From Spirochaetota bacterium (GTDB taxonomy: Bacteria > Spirochaetota > UBA4802 > UB4802), in contig JBFLZD010000016.1 in NCBI GenBank assembly GCA_040756435.1, positions 1 to 62,567 on the forward strand: DNA of 62,567 nt, in the 5' to 3' direction. Within the stretch, counting starts at the first letter, position 1; every line of letters begins with the position of its first letter. Position numbers and translations under genes: made by a program. The notes beneath the pieces are model-generated. The model was not told where the DNA came from, searched no databases, and was given only the letters and a program-made list of their open reading frames with translations. Below are positions 26,375-35,317 of this stretch, one piece after another.

Positions 26375-26624
26375 TGCTATTTATTCCCGGATAACAGTAT
26401 AGTATTCAAAGTGTATGCTGCATCTTCATTAATCCAAAAAAACCATTAGATTATTCCTATTTTAATGACCTGTTCTTTTTAGAAAAAAACCGATGCAGTT
26501 TGCATGATGATTCATACGTCAAATACCGTTTGGTGTTATTAGCTTGACAGGATGATAAATAAAGTGTTTATTTAAAATTCAATAAAATAGAATTCTTTAA
26601 AGTAATTTTGAGAAGGTAAAAACA

Positions 26625-26834
26625 ATGGCTACTTCAAAAGCGATGAAATGTGAAACATGTGCTCTACGGGCACGCTATGACAAGAATCCTGGTTCGCTAG
26701 TAGGTAGATTCTGGCGGTGGCATATTAACTTTTGCCCGGGCTGGAAAATGTATATGAAATCATTATCAGGAGAAAAAAAGGAAGAACTTATCCAAAAATA
26801 TTCTTTAAAATCTGTTGACAAAAAATTACAGTAA
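26625..26834 (+). CDS. Small conserved Cys-containing protein
   Basis: A 69-residue basic protein with KCETCALRARYDKNP at the start and GRFWRWHINFCPGWKMYMKS in the middle. The CxxC plus a third cysteine could hold a metal or a disulphide. I recall similar small proteins in anaerobic bacteria but no function. A GAAGG site lies upstream. It stands alone between a nitroreductase remnant and the aro operon. Confidence 0.7.
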   Translation: MATSKAMKCETCALRARYDKNPGSLVGRFWRWHINFCPGWKMYMKSLSGEKKEELIQKYSLKSVDKKLQ

Positions 26835-26896
26835 TTGATTCAATTATCACTCACAAAAATAATTAATTTTTAAACAATGATATAATTGAATGATAG

Positions 26897-26925
26897 GTAT
26901 ACTCCTGCCTGAGGTAGGTGTATAC
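26897..26925 (+). promoter_or_regulatory. Inverted repeat upstream of aroA
   Basis: GTATAC at both ends encloses CCTGCC-TGA-GGTAGG, giving an imperfect stem of about 13 pairs with a three-base loop, 35 bases before the aroA start. There is no T-run after it, so it is more likely an operator or an mRNA structure than a terminator. Confidence 0.4.
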
Positions 26926-26960
26926 ATGTATTCGTTAAAAAAAATGTGAAAGTGTAAACA

Positions 26961-28229
26961 ATGCAATTTATAGTAACTCCATCATCATTACACGGACAGG
27001 TAATTATTCCAGGTTCAAAATCGCATACCATACGGGCACTGGTGTGTGCACTGCTTGCTGATGGAACATCTACCATCCAGATGCCACTTGATTCAAGCGA
27101 TACGCGCTCATGTCTTGGCATGATACGCCAGTTTGGTGCAACCGTTGAAGAACATGAGCATGAGTGGGTTGTTAAAAGTAATGGTGGGCCTCAATTGCCT
27201 GATGATGTTATTGATGTTGGCAATTCCGGTACATCACTGTATTTTGGTATAGGAGTGGCTTCCCTTATACCTGGAATGACAGTATTTACGGGAGATCATC
27301 AGATACGTAACCGCCCTGCTGAAGATTTACTCAATGCAATTACGGAATTGGGTGGATATGCTGTTTCAACCCGTTTCAATGGCAAACCCCCGGTTGTGGT
27401 ACAGGGGCCAATCATTGGCGGACATGTTTCCATACGAGCTATTACCTCTCAATACCTTTCATCACTGCTGGTGGCAACACCAAAGGCAAAGAACAATACC
27501 ATCATAGATGTGCCCCTGCTCAACGAAGCCCCCTATGTTGGAATGACACTGTGGTGGCTTAATGAGCTTGGTATAGAGTATCACAATACCGGCTATGAGC
27601 AATTTATTGTCAAAGGCAGGCAAAGCTATAAACCTTTCACCAAATACATTCCGGCTGATTTTTCATCGGCAACGTTTTTCATGGTAGCTGCAGCCATAAC
27701 GCAAAGCACTGTTGTATTAAAGGGACTTGATTTTAATGACACCCAGGGCGACAAAGAGGTAGTGAACATTTTAAGAGCAATGGGTGCCGAGGTTGATATT
27801 TTGCCGGATGCTATCGCCATTACCGGAAAACCATTGAAAGGTGGTGTGTTTGACCTCAACGCCATGCCTGATGCACTGCCTGCACTTTCAGTGTGTGCGT
27901 GTTTTGCAGATGGTGAAACGCGCCTTGTCAATGTGCCTCAGGCACGGGTAAAGGAAACTGACAGGATTGCTGTGATGTGTGCTGAATTAAAAAAGATGGG
28001 CGCGGATATTGAAGAATTGCCCGATGGCCTTGTCATTAGAAAAAGCGCATTGCGTGGTGCACATGTTAACGGTCATCATGATCACAGGGTGGTAATGTCA
28101 CTGGCCGTTGCAGGGCTTGCTGCAGAGGGTAGTACCATCATAGATACTGCAGAATCAGTAGGGGTTACATTTCCCAATTTTGTAGAGCTTATGCAGGCAC
28201 TGGGTGCCAGCATACGCAAGGAGGAATAA
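26961..28229 (+). CDS. aroA: 3-phosphoshikimate 1-carboxyvinyltransferase (EPSP synthase)
   Basis: Catalyses the sixth step of the shikimate pathway, condensing shikimate-3-phosphate with phosphoenolpyruvate. Landmarks in order are IIPGSKSHTIRAL (residue 15), DVGNSGTSLYFG (residue 89), IRNRPAEDLL (residue 115), the catalytic aspartate in MPDALPALSVCA (about residue 310), VKETDRIAVM and GHHDHRVVMSLA. The 422 residues are the normal length. HTIRAL replaces the usual SNRAL spelling, a mild deviation. The stop overlaps the next start (TAATG), coupling it to chorismate mutase, so successive steps of aromatic synthesis are co-translated. It heads a same-strand run that continues to 33.8 kb. Confidence 0.95.
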   Translation: MQFIVTPSSLHGQVIIPGSKSHTIRALVCALLADGTSTIQMPLDSSDTRSCLGMIRQFGATVEEHEHEWVVKSNGGPQLPDDVIDVGNSGTSLYFGIGVASLIPGMTVFTGDHQIRNRPAEDLLNAITELGGYAVSTRFNGKPPVVVQGPIIGGHVSIRAITSQYLSSLLVATPKAKNNTIIDVPLLNEAPYVGMTLWWLNELGIEYHNTGYEQFIVKGRQSYKPFTKYIPADFSSATFFMVAAAITQSTVVLKGLDFNDTQGDKEVVNILRAMGAEVDILPDAIAITGKPLKGGVFDLNAMPDALPALSVCACFADGETRLVNVPQARVKETDRIAVMCAELKKMGADIEELPDGLVIRKSALRGAHVNGHHDHRVVMSLAVAGLAAEGSTIIDTAESVGVTFPNFVELMQALGASIRKEE

Positions 28230-28630
28230 TGGTAGTACGGGGAGTGCGCGGTGCAATTACTGTAGACGAAAATTCAAAAGAAGAGATAGTTCATAGAACT
28301 GAAGAACTTTTACAGGCGATAATTACTGTGAATAAAATCCAGACCAATGATATAGCTTCAGCCATTTTTACTGTGACCGATGACCTCAATGCAGAATTCC
28401 CCGCGGTTGCAGCACGTAAGTTAGGATGGATTCATATACCACTGTTGTGTTCCCGTGAGATTCCTGTTCCAGGATCGTTAGGGATGTGTGTGAGGGTATT
28501 GCTGCATATCAATACTGATAAAAATCCTGAAGAGATAGTTCATGTTTATCTGCGGGAAGCAAAAAAATTACGGCCTGATATAGGAACGCCTGTACAGGAC
28601 AAATATTATGTATCAGATAGTCATGCGTAA
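28229..28630 (+). CDS. aroH: Chorismate mutase, AroH type
   Basis: Monofunctional chorismate mutase of the trimeric AroH fold, converting chorismate to prephenate for phenylalanine and tyrosine. The 133-residue protein starts VRGVRGAITVDENSKEEI, with the catalytic Arg of VRGVRGA, has FTVTDDLNAEFPAVAARKLG in the middle, and VPGSLGMCVRVLLH with the second arginine. Length fits. The start overlaps the aroA stop by one base. A 150-base gap separates it from the next gene, long enough for a separate promoter. Confidence 0.95.
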   Translation: MVVRGVRGAITVDENSKEEIVHRTEELLQAIITVNKIQTNDIASAIFTVTDDLNAEFPAVAARKLGWIHIPLLCSREIPVPGSLGMCVRVLLHINTDKNPEEIVHVYLREAKKLRPDIGTPVQDKYYVSDSHA

Positions 28631-28781
28631 AAAATATTTTGCAAATAGTATGCTGTATGCTATATCCTTATACTATTGTTTTAAACACTGGTCATATGCG
28701 GAATGATAAAGGTTTTCTAATTATAAAGCTGCGGAAGTTATACAAAGTGTTATCCATAACGATGTGTGCCGGGAATATGTA

Positions 28782-29561
28782 ATGAAAAATGGCCATACTT
28801 TAATCATAGTAATCCTTTTAGGTATCAGTATAATCTTTTTTGCACACGGTCATGGTGCTGCCCAGGCTGAAAGGGAAATAGAACTGACCGCACAGGAAAT
28901 GTTAGCTCGCGTTGACCGTATTATGGAGTATCCTGACGGGATACTGAAAGGGTACATGATGCATATAACACCTGATGGATCGTCGCAAAAACTACAGATA
29001 ACCGGGTACGTTAATAAAAATCAGTTTTTGTTTGATATTGTAAAACCTGCACGGGGAAGTATGCAGAAGATACTGTACCGTATAGGCGGTGAAGACCTGT
29101 GGGTATATGATATGGCTGCACGGGCACTTTTCCATAAAATGGGTATTGATAAATTTGATGATATACTGGCAACCAACTTTTTTTATGTAGATTTATCCAA
29201 TGCAGATTTGCAGAGTAATTATGTTGCCCGCATTGACGGATCGGTTATTTTGAAAAACCAGGACTGCTATAAACTGACACTGGACCCCATTGACAAAACA
29301 GGTGCGTATGGCAAACTTACATTATATGTTATCAAACAAAATTATATTCCGTTACGTATAGATTATCACGATCAGGATAAAGTAATATTTAAAACCCTTT
29401 CCATTGCAAAGATTGGGCAAAAAGGCAGTAGATCATTCCCTATACGATATGATATGCTAAATATTAAAAGAGGCACCATGACCGTACTTGAATTTACTTC
29501 AATAGAAGATGGGGCAACCATTAATACAGAAATATTCAGACCTGAAAAATTAGGGGATTAG
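28782..29561 (+). CDS. Outer-membrane lipoprotein-sorting protein (LolA-like fold)
   Basis: A secreted 259-residue protein with a signal peptide (TLIIVILLGISIIFFAHGHG) and a mature half-barrel like that of LolA and the related COG2834 proteins: AREMLARVDRIMEYPDG-type entry, VNKNQFLFDIVKPARGSMQK, GGEDLWVYDMAARALFHKM and YKLTLDPIDKTGAYGKL. Such proteins carry or bind lipids or lipoproteins in the periplasm; this subgroup lacks a proven substrate. I take the ATG before KNGHTLI as start, with a GTG 18 bases earlier as alternative. Its stop is two bases from the rsmE GTG start. Confidence 0.75.
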   Translation: MKNGHTLIIVILLGISIIFFAHGHGAAQAEREIELTAQEMLARVDRIMEYPDGILKGYMMHITPDGSSQKLQITGYVNKNQFLFDIVKPARGSMQKILYRIGGEDLWVYDMAARALFHKMGIDKFDDILATNFFYVDLSNADLQSNYVARIDGSVILKNQDCYKLTLDPIDKTGAYGKLTLYVIKQNYIPLRIDYHDQDKVIFKTLSIAKIGQKGSRSFPIRYDMLNIKRGTMTVLEFTSIEDGATINTEIFRPEKLGD

Positions 29562-29562
29562 C

Positions 29563-30282
29563 GTGGCACAATTTTTTGTCAGTGCACGTCATGATAATAC
29601 AGTAGTAATAGAAGGCAATGATTACTATCACCTGGTGAGGGTGCGTCGTGCACGTGTTGGTGATAGTATTGATGTTATTGACACAGAAGGTGTACGCTAC
29701 AGGGCTACTATCGCACACATAGAACAACAAAAAATTATTGCTACTATAACGCAAACCATTAATTATCCGGAAATTTCTTTAAACCTGACATTATGTGTAG
29801 CACTGCTAAAAGGTAAAAAGTTTGATCTTATGATTCAAAAAGCAGTGGAGATAGGGGTGCGCAGCATAATCCCTGTTGTGACTGAGCGTACAATACCGGA
29901 TATTTCGGAAAAAGAAGAAAAAAAAGTAGAACGCTGGCAAAAAATTGCCAGTGAAGCCGCAAAGCAGTGTTTACGGAAGGATGTTCCCCGGATTAGCCCT
30001 GTGATGGAATATACTGATGTGCTACAATTATCTAAGGGTGTTGGTATACTGGCACATGCTGATCCCCGGGCACAGAATTTGCGGGAGTTTTTGAAAAATA
30101 GTTCGCAGCATAACGAGGTTATGCTATTGACGGGTCCTGAAGGTGGCTTTTCAAAAAAAGAGGTTGAAATTGCACGACAGTTTGGTTGGATTGTATTATA
30201 TTATGGAGCAACACAGCTTAGAGCTGAAACGGCGGCTATAGTATTACCCGCGATTATTATTTATGAGTGGGGCTACATGTAA
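29563..30282 (+). CDS. rsmE: 16S rRNA (uracil1498-N3)-methyltransferase
   Basis: SPOUT-class enzyme that methylates U1498 of 16S rRNA with S-adenosylmethionine. The 239 residues show an N-terminal PUA-like barrel (YYHLVRVRRARVGDSIDVID) and the C-terminal knot with VEIGVRSIIPVVTERT, LLTGPEGGFSKKEVE and LRAETAAIVLPAI, which are the SAM-binding motifs of RsmE. Translation starts at GTG, two bases after the upstream stop. High confidence. Confidence 0.95.
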   Translation: MAQFFVSARHDNTVVIEGNDYYHLVRVRRARVGDSIDVIDTEGVRYRATIAHIEQQKIIATITQTINYPEISLNLTLCVALLKGKKFDLMIQKAVEIGVRSIIPVVTERTIPDISEKEEKKVERWQKIASEAAKQCLRKDVPRISPVMEYTDVLQLSKGVGILAHADPRAQNLREFLKNSSQHNEVMLLTGPEGGFSKKEVEIARQFGWIVLYYGATQLRAETAAIVLPAIIIYEWGYM

Positions 30283-30296
30283 AAAAAGGAAACAGT

Positions 30297-30494
30297 ATGA
30301 GGATCAGGGTAAACGGCATAGATATTGAATTTGAAAAAACCACATTAAAAGAGCTTCTTGATTTATACCGCTTTAATCCCTCAAAAATCATGGTGGAGAA
30401 GAATGGCCGTATTGTGGAAAAGGAAAACTATGCCACCGAAACGTTACAGGATGGCGATGTCCTTGAAATAGCACGGTTTGTTGGTGGGGGATGA
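30297..30494 (+). CDS. ThiS/MoaD-like sulfur-carrier protein
   Basis: A 65-residue ubiquitin-fold protein: RIRVNGIDIEFEKTTLKELL at the start and a C-terminus ending VGGG after LQDGDVLEIARF, as in ThiS. The terminal Gly-Gly is adenylated and thiocarboxylated by an E1-like partner in thiamine, molybdopterin or other sulfur-transfer pathways. No thiG, thiF or moeB homologue is nearby; instead it is ATGA-coupled to a helical protein of unknown function and then to a radical SAM enzyme. That suggests a pathway other than thiamine synthesis, but this is inference. Fifteen bases separate it from rsmE. Confidence 0.88.
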   Translation: MRIRVNGIDIEFEKTTLKELLDLYRFNPSKIMVEKNGRIVEKENYATETLQDGDVLEIARFVGGG

Positions 30495-31006
30495 TAGAAA
30501 AAATACGTACTGCTTTAATGGAATCCTCTCTTTCAGGTGAGGAGGTTAAACACATTATTTTCCTGCTGTTTTGCTGTGGCGATAGTAACTGGCAACAGTT
30601 GCCTGAAGAATTAATCAAAGATGGATATATATCCATAAAGGACAATTGCTGCACACTAACCGCTAAGGGGATAGCATACCGCGATCATCTGGTGCAGAAG
30701 CTGGCAAAGTTTCATGCTGCAAGCAATGTAGTCTTCAAGCAATATTTTGACAATGAACTATCGCCCATAAAAAGTAAGATGCAGTCTTTAAAACAGCAAT
30801 GGCGTAGTGTGCGTGACAAACGGTTGCACTATAAAGAAACCCTGATGAAACAGGGCAAAGACAAAGCTGCAATAAAAAAAGATGTACAATACAAAAAGCT
30901 AGAAAAAGAGCAGGATAAATTGCGCACTTGCATGCGCCATGCAGAAAAAGAATATAATAAAAAATTATCTGCATGCATAAAGCGGATTGGTATACTGGAT
31001 TTGTAA
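30491..31006 (+). CDS. Helical protein of unknown function, coupled to ThiS-like and radical SAM genes
   Basis: I do not recognise this 171-residue protein. The first 80 residues look like a small winged-helix-type domain (SSLSGEEVKHIIFLLF, PEELIKDGYISIKDNCCTLT), and the rest is a basic coiled coil (KSKMQSLKQQWRSVRDKRLHY, continuing with many Lys/Glu). The start overlaps the stop of the ThiS-like gene (ATGA) and its stop overlaps the next start (TAATG), so all three are made together. It carries two copies of the GGCGATAGT motif in opposite orientations (30578 and 30757). A DNA- or RNA-binding role is possible but not shown. Confidence 0.7.
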   Translation: MIEKIRTALMESSLSGEEVKHIIFLLFCCGDSNWQQLPEELIKDGYISIKDNCCTLTAKGIAYRDHLVQKLAKFHAASNVVFKQYFDNELSPIKSKMQSLKQQWRSVRDKRLHYKETLMKQGKDKAAIKKDVQYKKLEKEQDKLRTCMRHAEKEYNKKLSACIKRIGILDL

Positions 31007-32298
31007 TGCGCAATGGTATGAAAAAATTATATTTAGCATTTTCTGACACTGACGGTAATGTATACAAACATCCTGCAGCGCTGCCAGCCTTCCGGTCAGG
31101 ACGCAGGTTTGTAAAGGTGGATGAAAACGAGCTTATACCGATTCCTGATGGCAGTACATTGTACCTATTGCCAGAACGCTATCCTGTTGAAGGGAAGAAT
31201 TTTAAGACAATAACGCAGTATAACCGCAATGAAATCTGGGCAGTTGCTTCGTTTTTAAGTTCGGGGTATTTACGCACATACCTGCCAGCCTATGTACCTG
31301 CTAAGGATGCGCCTGTTCTTTCTTTATGGGCTTACTGTGGTCTTGTGTTTGTGGGGGATTCATTTTATGTGCCAGCACTTCGCATTGATCCTGATCCACG
31401 CTCTGACCCCGCGTTACACCGCAATGACATTGAACTGTTTAAACAAATAAAAGCTGTTAAAGAGCAGTATCCTGCAAACAGCCTGGTACGCCAGCTTGCT
31501 AAATGTTCTACACAGTATGGGTGCCTGTGTGCACGTAATTTTTTCTTAAGCCGCTATGAGGCACCGCTGCCAACAACAAAATCATGCAATGCATTATGTT
31601 TGGGTTGCTTTTCATTTCAAAAGGATACCGGTGTGCATGTGTCACAGTACAGGCTTGCCCGCCAACCATCTCCTCAGGATATAGCTGAAGTGATGCTGTA
31701 TCACATTGAGCGGGTTGACAGAGCAGTGGTTAGCTTTGGTCAGGGTTGCGAAGGTGAGCCGCTGTTACGTGCAAAAGATTTAGCAAAAGCAATATCTATT
31801 GTGCGAGGTAAAACTTCGAAAGGCACCATCCACCTGAACACCAACGGTTCATTGCCACAAGCCCTGAAGCAATGTATAGATGCAGGACTTGATTCTGTGC
31901 GTATCAGTATGAATTCGCCAACGGAGCATTTTTATATCAGGTACTATCGCCAAAAAAACTATGGCTTTAAGGATGTATTGCGCAGTATTGAGGTAGCTTT
32001 AAAAGCTGGTATTTTTGTTTCAATTAATCTTTTCTTTTTACCTGGTTTCACAGATGCACAGTCAGAGGTTGAACAATTATGTACTTTTCTTGACAGCTTT
32101 CCGGTGAATATGATACAAACGCGTAATCTTAATATTGATCCGGATTATTATCTGGACAATATTGGTTTTGAGGATGAAGAAGCAATAGGTGTGCGACAGT
32201 TACTAAAACTTTTGCAAACAAAATATCCTAAGCTGAAATTAGGGTATTACAATCCTCCAAAAGAGGAGTTTGGGATTATCACAAAATTTGATTTGTGA
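31006..32298 (+). CDS. Radical SAM protein with long N-terminal domain
   Basis: The 4Fe-4S cluster motif CNALCLGC (CxxxCxxC) lies near residue 197, after an unusual 190-residue N-terminal region. It is followed by the GGEP-like stretch FGQGCEGEPLL and by RISMNSPTEHFYIRYY, typical SAM-contacting elements of the TIM barrel. The N-terminal part has its own cysteines (KCSTQYGCLCARNFF) just before the cluster. The substrate is not recognisable; the coupled ThiS-like carrier suggests sulfur chemistry or RNA/peptide modification. The start is the ATG overlapping the previous stop, without extra upstream residues. One GGCGATAGT motif (31943) and one GCTCTGACCCC word (31400-31410) fall inside. Confidence 0.88.
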   Translation: MRNGMKKLYLAFSDTDGNVYKHPAALPAFRSGRRFVKVDENELIPIPDGSTLYLLPERYPVEGKNFKTITQYNRNEIWAVASFLSSGYLRTYLPAYVPAKDAPVLSLWAYCGLVFVGDSFYVPALRIDPDPRSDPALHRNDIELFKQIKAVKEQYPANSLVRQLAKCSTQYGCLCARNFFLSRYEAPLPTTKSCNALCLGCFSFQKDTGVHVSQYRLARQPSPQDIAEVMLYHIERVDRAVVSFGQGCEGEPLLRAKDLAKAISIVRGKTSKGTIHLNTNGSLPQALKQCIDAGLDSVRISMNSPTEHFYIRYYRQKNYGFKDVLRSIEVALKAGIFVSINLFFLPGFTDAQSEVEQLCTFLDSFPVNMIQTRNLNIDPDYYLDNIGFEDEEAIGVRQLLKLLQTKYPKLKLGYYNPPKEEFGIITKFDL

Positions 32299-32340
32299 TA
32301 GGTTGTGTGATTAATTAATGAACAAATTTGAGGTGTACAA

Positions 32341-32748
32341 ATGGAAAAGATGGTTCAGGATCCCCTTGGCTATGCTAAGGATGTTGTAGGGAAAGACCCC
32401 CTGGCAACATTTTTAGGAATTGAAGTGGAGGATGTTAAGCATGGGTATGCACGCTGTGGTTTAACTGTAAAGCCGGAATACCTCAATGCGGTTGAGCGAG
32501 CACATGGCGGTATTATTCATGCAGTGGCTGATCAGGCATTTGCCGTGGCAAGTAACTCAATGGGGACTATGGCGGTTGCCCTTACCATGACATTGCAGTA
32601 TTTGCAGGCGGCAATGGATGGCGAGCGGATATTTGCTGAATGCATGCTGGTTCATGCGGGCAGGAAAATAAGTTCCTGGCGACTGGAGGTGCGAGGGAAC
32701 AATGATGCCATTATTGCAATTGGAGATGCAGTAGCTTACCATAAATAA
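32341..32748 (+). CDS. Hotdog-fold thioesterase, PaaI type
   Basis: A 135-residue acyl-CoA thioesterase-like protein. The hotdog helix with RAHGGIIHAVADQAFAVASN near residue 57 is the PaaI/YbgC-like signature, preceded by EYLNAVERAHGG and followed by TMTLQYLQAA. Such enzymes release CoA from phenylacetyl- or short acyl-CoA esters. It lies 42 bases after the radical SAM gene and 12 bases before the HD-GYP gene on the same strand. Substrate unknown. Confidence 0.9.
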   Translation: MEKMVQDPLGYAKDVVGKDPLATFLGIEVEDVKHGYARCGLTVKPEYLNAVERAHGGIIHAVADQAFAVASNSMGTMAVALTMTLQYLQAAMDGERIFAECMLVHAGRKISSWRLEVRGNNDAIIAIGDAVAYHK

Positions 32749-32760
32749 GGTGTTGTAAGT

Positions 32761-33843
32761 ATGGAAGATAGTGCTAAACGTTTAGAGGTCATTGTTGAAT
32801 TTATGGTTCCGGGTGCAACACTTTCTGGAGACACCTTTGATTCTGAAAATAATTTTTTATATCCTGCGTATACTGTGTATACAGCCGAGATTATTGATAC
32901 GCTGAAGGCAAAAGGGGTTAGGCGTATATACTATACGCCAGTTGAAAATAATGATGCAACAGCATTCACTGAACAGGCGCAGGATATATGGGAATCGTTA
33001 TTTGAAGCAGTTAGAACAAATGCACGACCTGATCTGGAGCAAACAAAAGATTTTGTGTTATCATTGCACAAGTATGTGAAACAGAATAAAGATCGATTTC
33101 TTTACTTAATGAAGATCAAGGATTATGATGATTATACATTTACCCACTCGGTCAATGTGGGAATACTTGCCATGACTATGGCTTCCAAACATGGACTTGA
33201 AGAAAAACTGGTCCGTGAAATTGGGCTTGGTGCGTTTTTACATGATGTTGGTAAACTAATGATTCCAAAAGAGATTCTTAACAAAAAGGAAAAGTTAACC
33301 AGTGATGAATTTGAGGTTATTAAAAAGCACCCTGAATATGGCTATGAATATGTAGCTAAACATGATCATATACCTTCCAATGCTCTTGATGTGATATTGC
33401 ATCATCATGAAAATTATAATGGTAAAGGGTATCCAAAGAATTTGCAGGATGAGGAAATCCCAATAGGGGCAAGGATTACATCAATTTGTGATGTGTATGA
33501 TGCGCTTATTACTCCGCGCCCTTACAAAAGGGCTTACTCGTCACGTGAGGCAATACTTTCTATAATGAAAGAATCACGGGTTAAATTTAATCCGATTCTG
33601 GTTTCACGGTTTGTGCGCGATATGACGCCGGTTTTACAAAAAGAACCGTTAATACCTGTAGGGACGCTTGTGCTTCTTACCACAGGTGAGGTGGCACAGG
33701 TTGAAGAGTTGCATTCAACCGGAGACTTGCGGCCCATAGTTAAAATTTTGACAAACGACAAACAGCAAAAGATTACCCGTCCGTTTACGGTAGATCTGAC
33801 GCTTGATAGCACCCGCTCAGTAAAAAGGATTATCCCTCGTTAG
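32761..33843 (+). CDS. HD-GYP domain phosphodiesterase
   Basis: Likely cyclic di-GMP (or related dinucleotide) phosphodiesterase. After a 120-residue N-terminal region with a small beta domain, the HD-GYP domain contains FTHSVNVGILAM, the metal-binding GAFLHDVGKLMIPKEILNK (HD at about residue 160), HHHENYNGKGYP and ICDVYDALITPRPYKRAYS, so all catalytic signature elements are intact. A C-terminal PilZ-like or small beta domain (LVLLTTGEVAQVEEL) follows. With the degenerate PelD and HDOD proteins it is part of the window's signalling set. Confidence 0.93.
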   Translation: MEDSAKRLEVIVEFMVPGATLSGDTFDSENNFLYPAYTVYTAEIIDTLKAKGVRRIYYTPVENNDATAFTEQAQDIWESLFEAVRTNARPDLEQTKDFVLSLHKYVKQNKDRFLYLMKIKDYDDYTFTHSVNVGILAMTMASKHGLEEKLVREIGLGAFLHDVGKLMIPKEILNKKEKLTSDEFEVIKKHPEYGYEYVAKHDHIPSNALDVILHHHENYNGKGYPKNLQDEEIPIGARITSICDVYDALITPRPYKRAYSSREAILSIMKESRVKFNPILVSRFVRDMTPVLQKEPLIPVGTLVLLTTGEVAQVEELHSTGDLRPIVKILTNDKQQKITRPFTVDLTLDSTRSVKRIIPR

Positions 33844-33951
33844 CAGTGTATCTTTTTATGCGTTTAGTTTCCATTCCACCTGGCATGTGTTCTTGCGGTG
33901 TTATTTCTTTTATGCGTAATGTGCTTTTTTTGTATAAACTCTTCAACCATT

Positions 33952-34572
33952 TCACAGTTGCTTCAGTGCATCATACATAAAAAATATCCCAAATCCGTAG
34001 AGCATTACCACAGTTATGATGCTTACTGCTGTTTTGAATTTTGTGCCTAAAAAAGAAGCCCCGGCAAATGAAATAATTGATAACAGTAAAAGCCAGATAT
34101 AGTCGCATGCTAAATGCAATACTGAAAATAAAGCAAGTCCCGTTGCACCAAATAAAATTGCCTTCTGTATAAGCGATAGTCCAATAGTAAGCCACCACAC
34201 ATAAAAATAAGGGTTAAATGCTGAAAGGACAATTCCATCAATCATTGGTGTGTAAGTTTGTACAGAGCTATTGTTTTTCCGTAAACTCTTTACTGTAAGT
34301 GTGGCAAGTATGAATAACACAATGCTTCCTGCCAATGTAATATACGTTGTGATGTCGGTGAACTGTGTTATGAGCTTGATACCAAAAAACAGAGCTAAGA
34401 TTACCGGCAGTTCAATAATTGCATGTCCGGTAGCAACCTTTAATCCTGCCGGCCTGGAGCGTGTACCGTGATTAATGGTTACTGCACTCATGGGTCCCGG
34501 AGCCATAACCCCTGAAAGGGATACCGTAAGAGTAATAAATATAAATTCCATATATGTATGTTCTGTTGCCAT
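33952..34572 (-). CDS. LysE-family exporter
   Basis: Six-helix exporter of the LysE/RhtB family for amino acids or related small molecules. MAPGPMSAVTINHGTRSRPAGLKVATGHA near the start contains the family hallmark (PGP followed by G...G at residues 20-45), and a second PY-x3-WW motif appears as NPYFYVWWLT. Length of about 206 residues is normal. I start at the ATG before ATEHTYMEF, although ATG at 34551 is equally possible; neither has a good ribosome-binding site. It stands alone, convergent with the HD-GYP gene. Confidence 0.82.
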   Translation of the reverse strand: MATEHTYMEFIFITLTVSLSGVMAPGPMSAVTINHGTRSRPAGLKVATGHAIIELPVILALFFGIKLITQFTDITTYITLAGSIVLFILATLTVKSLRKNNSSVQTYTPMIDGIVLSAFNPYFYVWWLTIGLSLIQKAILFGATGLALFSVLHLACDYIWLLLLSIISFAGASFLGTKFKTAVSIITVVMLYGFGIFFMYDALKQL

Positions 34573-34732
34573 AATAACATATACACTATGAAAAAATAAA
34601 GATGTATGGCAAGTGATATTTGGATTATTCAAAAAAATTAATTTGATCCATTAAAGAAATATTGAAACAGTGTGGAAATAAAAGTATACGGTAATAATTC
34701 CTTAAAAAATTTCATAATGAATATAGTGTACG

Positions 34733-34900
34733 GGGTTGTCTCAAAAGACATCTTCTGCAATGACTTTTGCCATACTGTCATTGCGAGGAACGAAGTGACG
34801 AAGCAATCTTGTCTCCTGTGGTATTTAGATTGCTTCGCTACGCTCGCAATGACTTTGCACCCGCATCATTGAGAACTCCACGGATTGTTTTGGGACACCC
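34733..34900. mobile_element. MITE-like element with GGGTTGTCTCAAAA / TTTTGGGACACCC ends
   Basis: Inverted ends GGGTTGTCTCAAAAGACA and TTGTTTTGGGACACCC bound a TCATTGCGA-type interior. The inversion extends outward to TAGTGTAC on the left and GTACACTA on the right, so the whole unit is close to a perfect terminal palindrome. Non-coding. The rest of 34633-35040 is AT-rich and empty. Confidence 0.65.
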
Positions 34901-35040
34901 TCTGTACACTAATTTATATTTTGTTCATATTTTGTAAATTCAAATTTAAATATATTTTAAATAATTTTTGTAAAGTTCAGCTTGATTTTAAGGTAATTTA
35001 TGCTATATTAGTTTACGATGATTAATACAGGGTTATTACC

Positions 35041-35199
35041 ATGAAAAATGCACAATTATTCATCTACAGGGAATATGAAGAACCTTTTCAATGTGCAACG
35101 CTGCCACAGGTTGACGAATGTGACAGACTTGTAGCTGCAATCAAATATTTTGGGGTATTAATACCTGCTGAAATATTTGACGAGGACAGAGGTATATAA
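35041..35199 (+). CDS. Small hypothetical protein
   Basis: A 52-residue acidic frame (MKNAQLFIYREYEEPFQC ... IPAEIFDEDRGI) on the plus strand. It is supported only by its codon pattern, ATG-AAA start and isolation in an otherwise empty gap. No domain is recognised and no strong ribosome-binding site is seen. Confidence 0.4.
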   Translation: MKNAQLFIYREYEEPFQCATLPQVDECDRLVAAIKYFGVLIPAEIFDEDRGI

Positions 35200-35317
35200 T
35201 TATTCATAGTACACTATAAATTCCACAGTATGGTGTATAGTTCTTGACATTTATCCATATCCTACCAGGATTCCTCATTAAAGTTTGCCTGAAAAAAATC
35301 TATTGTGATAAAAGAAA

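Noticed and set aside
26870-27121. Minus-strand frame overlapping the aroA start
   Set aside because: No ribosome-binding site and no recognisable protein; aroA on the other strand is unambiguous.
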